Source: Candidatus Niyogibacteria bacterium CG10_big_fil_rev_8_21_14_0_10_42_19 (GTDB lineage Bacteria; Patescibacteriota; Minisyncoccia; 1-14-0-10-42-19). From it: a DNA stretch of 7,215 nucleotides. Shown piece by piece: positions 4,981-7,215 of the stretch. Below the pieces are notes generated by a model, which did not search any database, was not told the origin of the DNA, and saw nothing but the letters and a program-made list of their open reading frames with translations. Each line of letters opens with the position of its first letter. Within the stretch, counting starts at the first letter, position 1. The translations under genes were made by a program, and so were the position numbers. The stretch spans positions 1-7,215 of the forward strand of contig PFCN01000003.1 in assembly GCA_002774705.1 (NCBI GenBank), written 5' to 3'.

Positions 4981-6834
4981 TTATACCTCAATTACCACCG
5001 GTAACACCATCGGCCTTCTTTCGGTTTTAGTGAAAAGAAATTGGCCTACTTTGTCGCGGAGACTGGTCTTCACCCAATCCCAGTTCACCGGGTGCATATT
5101 GTTGGTAGAATCCTCTATGATCCTTTTTATAATCTGTCTTGTTTGGAAAAGAAGTTCTTTGGATTCCCGTAGATATACGAATCCTCTGGATATAATATCG
5201 GGCGATCCGCGTACTTTTCCCGACTGTGAGTCAACTACCGCGATAATCACAAAGATACCGTCTTCAGCCAAAGCCTGTCTGTCTCTCAATACCACTTCCT
5301 GGACATCTCCGACTCCGAGTCCGTCAACCATTATATAGTTCGCGGGGACGTATTCTTTGGTCATTTCAACTTTTCCTTTCGATACTTCAACCACTCTTCC
5401 GTTATCAGAAATGATTATTTTGTCTTTAGTCATTCCGGCGGCCTGGGCAATTTTTGAATGAATGCGAAGGAATGAGTGGTTTCCTTCGATAGGCATAAGG
5501 AATTTCGGTTTTACCGTTCTTATCAAATTTTTAAGATCTTCCTGTTTTGCGTGGCCTCCAGCATGGATATCGAGCATTTTATAGTTAATAACCTCCGCTC
5601 CGTCGCGATAAAGTTTGTCGGTTAGGTATTGTACCGATCTTTCGTTCCCGGGAATCACGGATGATGAGAAGACAACAGTATCACCCGGCTCTATGTGGAG
5701 TATTTTATGGCGCCTGGTCACTATTCTCATTAAAACGGCATTTTCTTCTCCTTGTGCTCCGGTGGCGAGGATAATTATTTTTTGGGAAGGATATTTTTTA
5801 ATTTCACTTATATCGATCATCAACGCCTGATTGATCCTCATATATCCTAGGCGTCGGGCGATCTCTATGTTCGATTTCATGCTGCGTCCGTCAACGACGA
5901 CTCTTTTATCGTATTTTTCGGCCAATTGGAATATCTCATTTAATCTTCCGAGAAGAGACGCGAACGTTCCAATAATCAGACGACCGGGCGCATTTTTAAT
6001 TATGGTATCCATTTCCATTTGGATTTCAACTTCGCTATATTGGTGTCCGGGTTCGCGGGCATTAGTGCTGTCGGACATTAAAAGCAAAACGCCTTTTTCG
6101 CCGAACGCTTTGAGCTTATCCATTTCGGTTGTACCCGATATTTTTGATTTTTGGTCGATTTTAAAATCTCCGGTATGAAGTATTGTGCCCACCGGGGAAT
6201 GTACGACCACACCGACCGCTCCCGGGATGTTGTGTGACACTCCGAAAAATTCAAGATGAAAAGCTCCAAGGTCGAGCTTGGTATCATTATTTATTTCGTT
6301 GAAGTTAAGATGTATGCGCGGTGACTGATATTCTTCCTGGCGTTTTGCGATAAGGGCAAGCGTCAGGTCCGTTCCGAACATCGGAATAGTCGGTTTTAGT
6401 TCCGGCATAAGATAGGGTATCGCGCCCATATGATCATAGTGGGCATGCGTGATGATAACGCCCTTGATCTTATGTTTTTTGTTGATAAGGGATTTGATGT
6501 TGGGAATGATCAGGTCAATGCCCGGCATATTTTCTTCCGGGAATTGAAGGCCCATATCGATAATGATTATATCGCCGTTAAACGGAGAGCCGGGATCGGA
6601 ATATTCAAGATACATCATGTTTCTTCCGACCTCTTCAAGACCTCCAAGCGGGATCACGCGGACCTTGGCGTTGGGTGATCCTTTAGGCGGGGCGATTTTT
6701 TGTATTGATACGGCTTTTTTTATTCCAAAAAGCTCCATCTCCGGGGCTTCAAGCCTTCCCGATGTTTTGGTAAATTTGCCTTCCGGTTTCTTTCGTTGCG
6801 GTTGGCTGGTTCTTCTGATATTTTTTTCTGTCAT
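4981..6834 (-). CDS. rnj: Ribonuclease J (metallo-beta-lactamase/beta-CASP)
   Basis: A 617-residue RNase J-type nuclease, expected to act in mRNA decay and RNA 5'-end processing as a 5'-3' exo- and endonuclease. Core homology begins only near residue 58 (RVIPLGGLEEVGRN), so residues 1-55 form a basic, presumably disordered extension absent from Bacillus RNase J1. Metal-binding motifs are HAHYDH (130-135), H201 in SHNIPGA, and D223 in HTGDF. The beta-CASP part shows GTFAS (289-293), VVVDGRSM (312-319) and TGAQGEENA (358-366). HAGGHA (424-429) is the usual histidine motif. The following family motif, normally P-x-HGE, reads PIEGNHSF (448-455), so the expected motif-C histidine is Glu450. A C-terminal domain (about 500-617) is present. 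The ATG at 6834 opens a lysine-rich N-terminus without a Shine-Dalgarno sequence. First gene of a probable rnj-trpS operon. RNase J identity is firm; J1 versus J2 type cannot be assigned. Confidence 0.95.
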   Translation of the reverse strand: MTEKNIRRTSQPQRKKPEGKFTKTSGRLEAPEMELFGIKKAVSIQKIAPPKGSPNAKVRVIPLGGLEEVGRNMMYLEYSDPGSPFNGDIIIIDMGLQFPEENMPGIDLIIPNIKSLINKKHKIKGVIITHAHYDHMGAIPYLMPELKPTIPMFGTDLTLALIAKRQEEYQSPRIHLNFNEINNDTKLDLGAFHLEFFGVSHNIPGAVGVVVHSPVGTILHTGDFKIDQKSKISGTTEMDKLKAFGEKGVLLLMSDSTNAREPGHQYSEVEIQMEMDTIIKNAPGRLIIGTFASLLGRLNEIFQLAEKYDKRVVVDGRSMKSNIEIARRLGYMRINQALMIDISEIKKYPSQKIIILATGAQGEENAVLMRIVTRRHKILHIEPGDTVVFSSSVIPGNERSVQYLTDKLYRDGAEVINYKMLDIHAGGHAKQEDLKNLIRTVKPKFLMPIEGNHSFLRIHSKIAQAAGMTKDKIIISDNGRVVEVSKGKVEMTKEYVPANYIMVDGLGVGDVQEVVLRDRQALAEDGIFVIIAVVDSQSGKVRGSPDIISRGFVYLRESKELLFQTRQIIKRIIEDSTNNMHPVNWDWVKTSLRDKVGQFLFTKTERRPMVLPVVIEV

Positions 6835-6860
6835 ATAAAACTTAATTGTTAAAATTGTTA

Positions 6861-6866
6861 ATTATA
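6861..6866 (-). promoter_or_regulatory. Possible -10 box for rnj-trpS
   Basis: A perfect TATAAT on the minus strand lies 26 nt before the rnj ATG, predicting a leader of about 20 nt. No good -35 hexamer occurs 16-18 bp upstream, and the surroundings are so AT-rich that a chance match is likely. Confidence 0.3.
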
Positions 6867-6891
6867 ATGATAATTTTAGTTGATAATATTT

Positions 6892-6908
6892 GGAACGCTT
6901 TGCGTTCC
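6892..6908. repeat. Perfect 7-bp hairpin upstream of rnj
   Basis: GGAACGC (6892-6898) and GCGTTCC (6902-6908) pair perfectly around a 3-nt loop. On the plus strand a run of seven Ts follows at 6912-6918, giving a terminator-like layout, but no plus-strand gene precedes it: rightward transcripts here would be antisense to rnj. On the minus strand it follows an A-run and could be a leader hairpin if transcription starts further upstream. Confidence 0.6.
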
Positions 6909-7046
6909 GACTTTTTTTGTGTTTTTAAGAGAACTTTGCGTAAGAGGCGGACGGGGGGTCTCTTGCGTTTGTCCTGTTTATCGCTTGGTGCCCTAAGAGG
7001 GATTTGTCCCGCTTTTAACGAAATCCTTCTCCCAAGGGAACTTACG

Positions 7047-7060
7047 TGGCCTTGTGGCCA
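7047..7060. repeat. Perfect 5-bp hairpin in intergenic region
   Basis: TGGCC (7047-7051) and GGCCA (7056-7060) flank the tetranucleotide TTGT. It is one of a cluster of short perfect inverted repeats between 6892 and 7130; its function is unknown. Confidence 0.5.
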
Positions 7061-7113
7061 TCCCGCTATGCTTATTTATAATGCCTAGTGTGGGACTTCT
7101 GCTCGCTCCGACT

Positions 7114-7130
7114 TCCCGGTGCGACCGGGA
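7114..7130. repeat. Perfect 7-bp G+C-rich hairpin
   Basis: TCCCGGT (7114-7120) and ACCGGGA (7124-7130) pair perfectly around a GCG loop. The nearest downstream T-tract on either strand is too far away for a standard intrinsic terminator, so this is more likely a structural RNA element or part of a dispersed repeat. A TATAAT on the plus strand (7077-7082) with TTGTGG 19 bp upstream could drive a transcript through it; this is weak evidence. Confidence 0.55.
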
Positions 7131-7215
7131 TAAACTCCGCCGGGGCGCTATACACAATGCGAGCTGCGCTAGGCTCGCTCGCGCCCTTTAATTTAATTAA
7201 GCCCCACCCTATATA

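Larger units (their letters stand above)
6839..7215. other. 377-bp intergenic region with multiple hairpins, no gene recognised
   Basis: Positions 6839-6891 are strongly AT-rich and lead into rnj. From 6892 to about 7190 base composition becomes clearly G+C-richer than the surrounding genes, with several perfect small inverted repeats: 6892-6908, 6999-7010, 7047-7060 and 7114-7130. The motif GCTCGCTC occurs twice (7102-7109 and 7173-7180). No tRNA, rRNA, tmRNA, RNase P or riboswitch signature was recognised. A 77-codon minus-strand frame (7075-6842) has no ATG, GTG or TTG start and reads as a low-complexity basic chain ending in isoleucines and asparagines, so I do not call it a gene. The plus-strand frame starting at 6846 is likewise unconvincing. 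It may hold the rnj leader, a small structured RNA, or copies of dispersed intergenic repeats. Confidence 0.5.

Noticed and set aside
4423..6678. Plus-strand frames opposite trpS and rnj
   Set aside because: All are antisense to strongly conserved enzymes and none resembles a known protein.
6842..7075. 77-codon minus-strand open frame upstream of rnj
   Set aside because: It contains no ATG, GTG or TTG codon and ends in a low-complexity Ile/Asn run, so it is not supported as a gene.
6846..7088. 80-residue plus-strand frame in the rnj upstream region
   Set aside because: It starts in the AT-rich rnj leader without an initiation signal, runs through the hairpin cluster and has no recognisable domain. 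It is probably chance, though a database search could change this.

Overview
The window looks like a chromosomal segment from a small-genome bacterium of moderate G+C, most likely a Parcubacteria/Patescibacteria (CPR) relative. The lineage is an inference from protein style, lysine- and isoleucine-rich composition, compact spacing, missing Shine-Dalgarno sequences and a long basic N-terminal extension on RNase J. No rRNA or taxon marker confirms it. Everything clearly recognisable is core housekeeping: no phage, transposon, CRISPR, toxin or defence gene was found.

Layout. Positions 1-173 hold an unassigned, hairpin-rich segment and a strong terminator. On the minus strand follows the classical translation operon, transcribed infC (IF3) > rpmI (bL35) > rplT (bL20), spanning 174-1260 and ending at that terminator. 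A 172-bp gap containing a near-consensus infC promoter separates it from ychF (1433-2461, minus). A 93-bp divergent region (2462-2554) separates ychF from a plus-strand phosphomannomutase/phosphoglucomutase-type gene (2555-3898). This converges on a minus-strand pair, rnj (RNase J, 4981-6834) > trpS (tryptophanyl-tRNA synthetase, 3970-4971), whose genes are 9 nt apart. Positions 6839-7215 carry no convincing gene: an AT-rich RNase J leader/promoter zone, then a G+C-rich stretch with several perfect small hairpins.

How the genes fit together. Six of seven genes serve translation or RNA turnover: initiation (IF3), large-subunit assembly (bL20, bL35), a ribosome-associated ATPase (YchF), tRNA charging (TrpS) and mRNA decay/processing (RNase J). 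The seventh supplies sugar phosphates for glycan precursors.

Most notable. (1) infC appears to start at a TTG lying 7 nt after a TTGATT-17-TATAAT promoter, so its mRNA would be essentially leaderless; ychF has a similar arrangement with ATG. No gene in the window has a convincing Shine-Dalgarno sequence. (2) RNase J lacks the usual motif-C histidine (PxHGE reads PIEGN). (3) YchF carries NISS where the family has NxxE. (4) The two window ends hold structured non-coding-looking DNA. I did not find a convincing new biological system; these are the points worth a second look.
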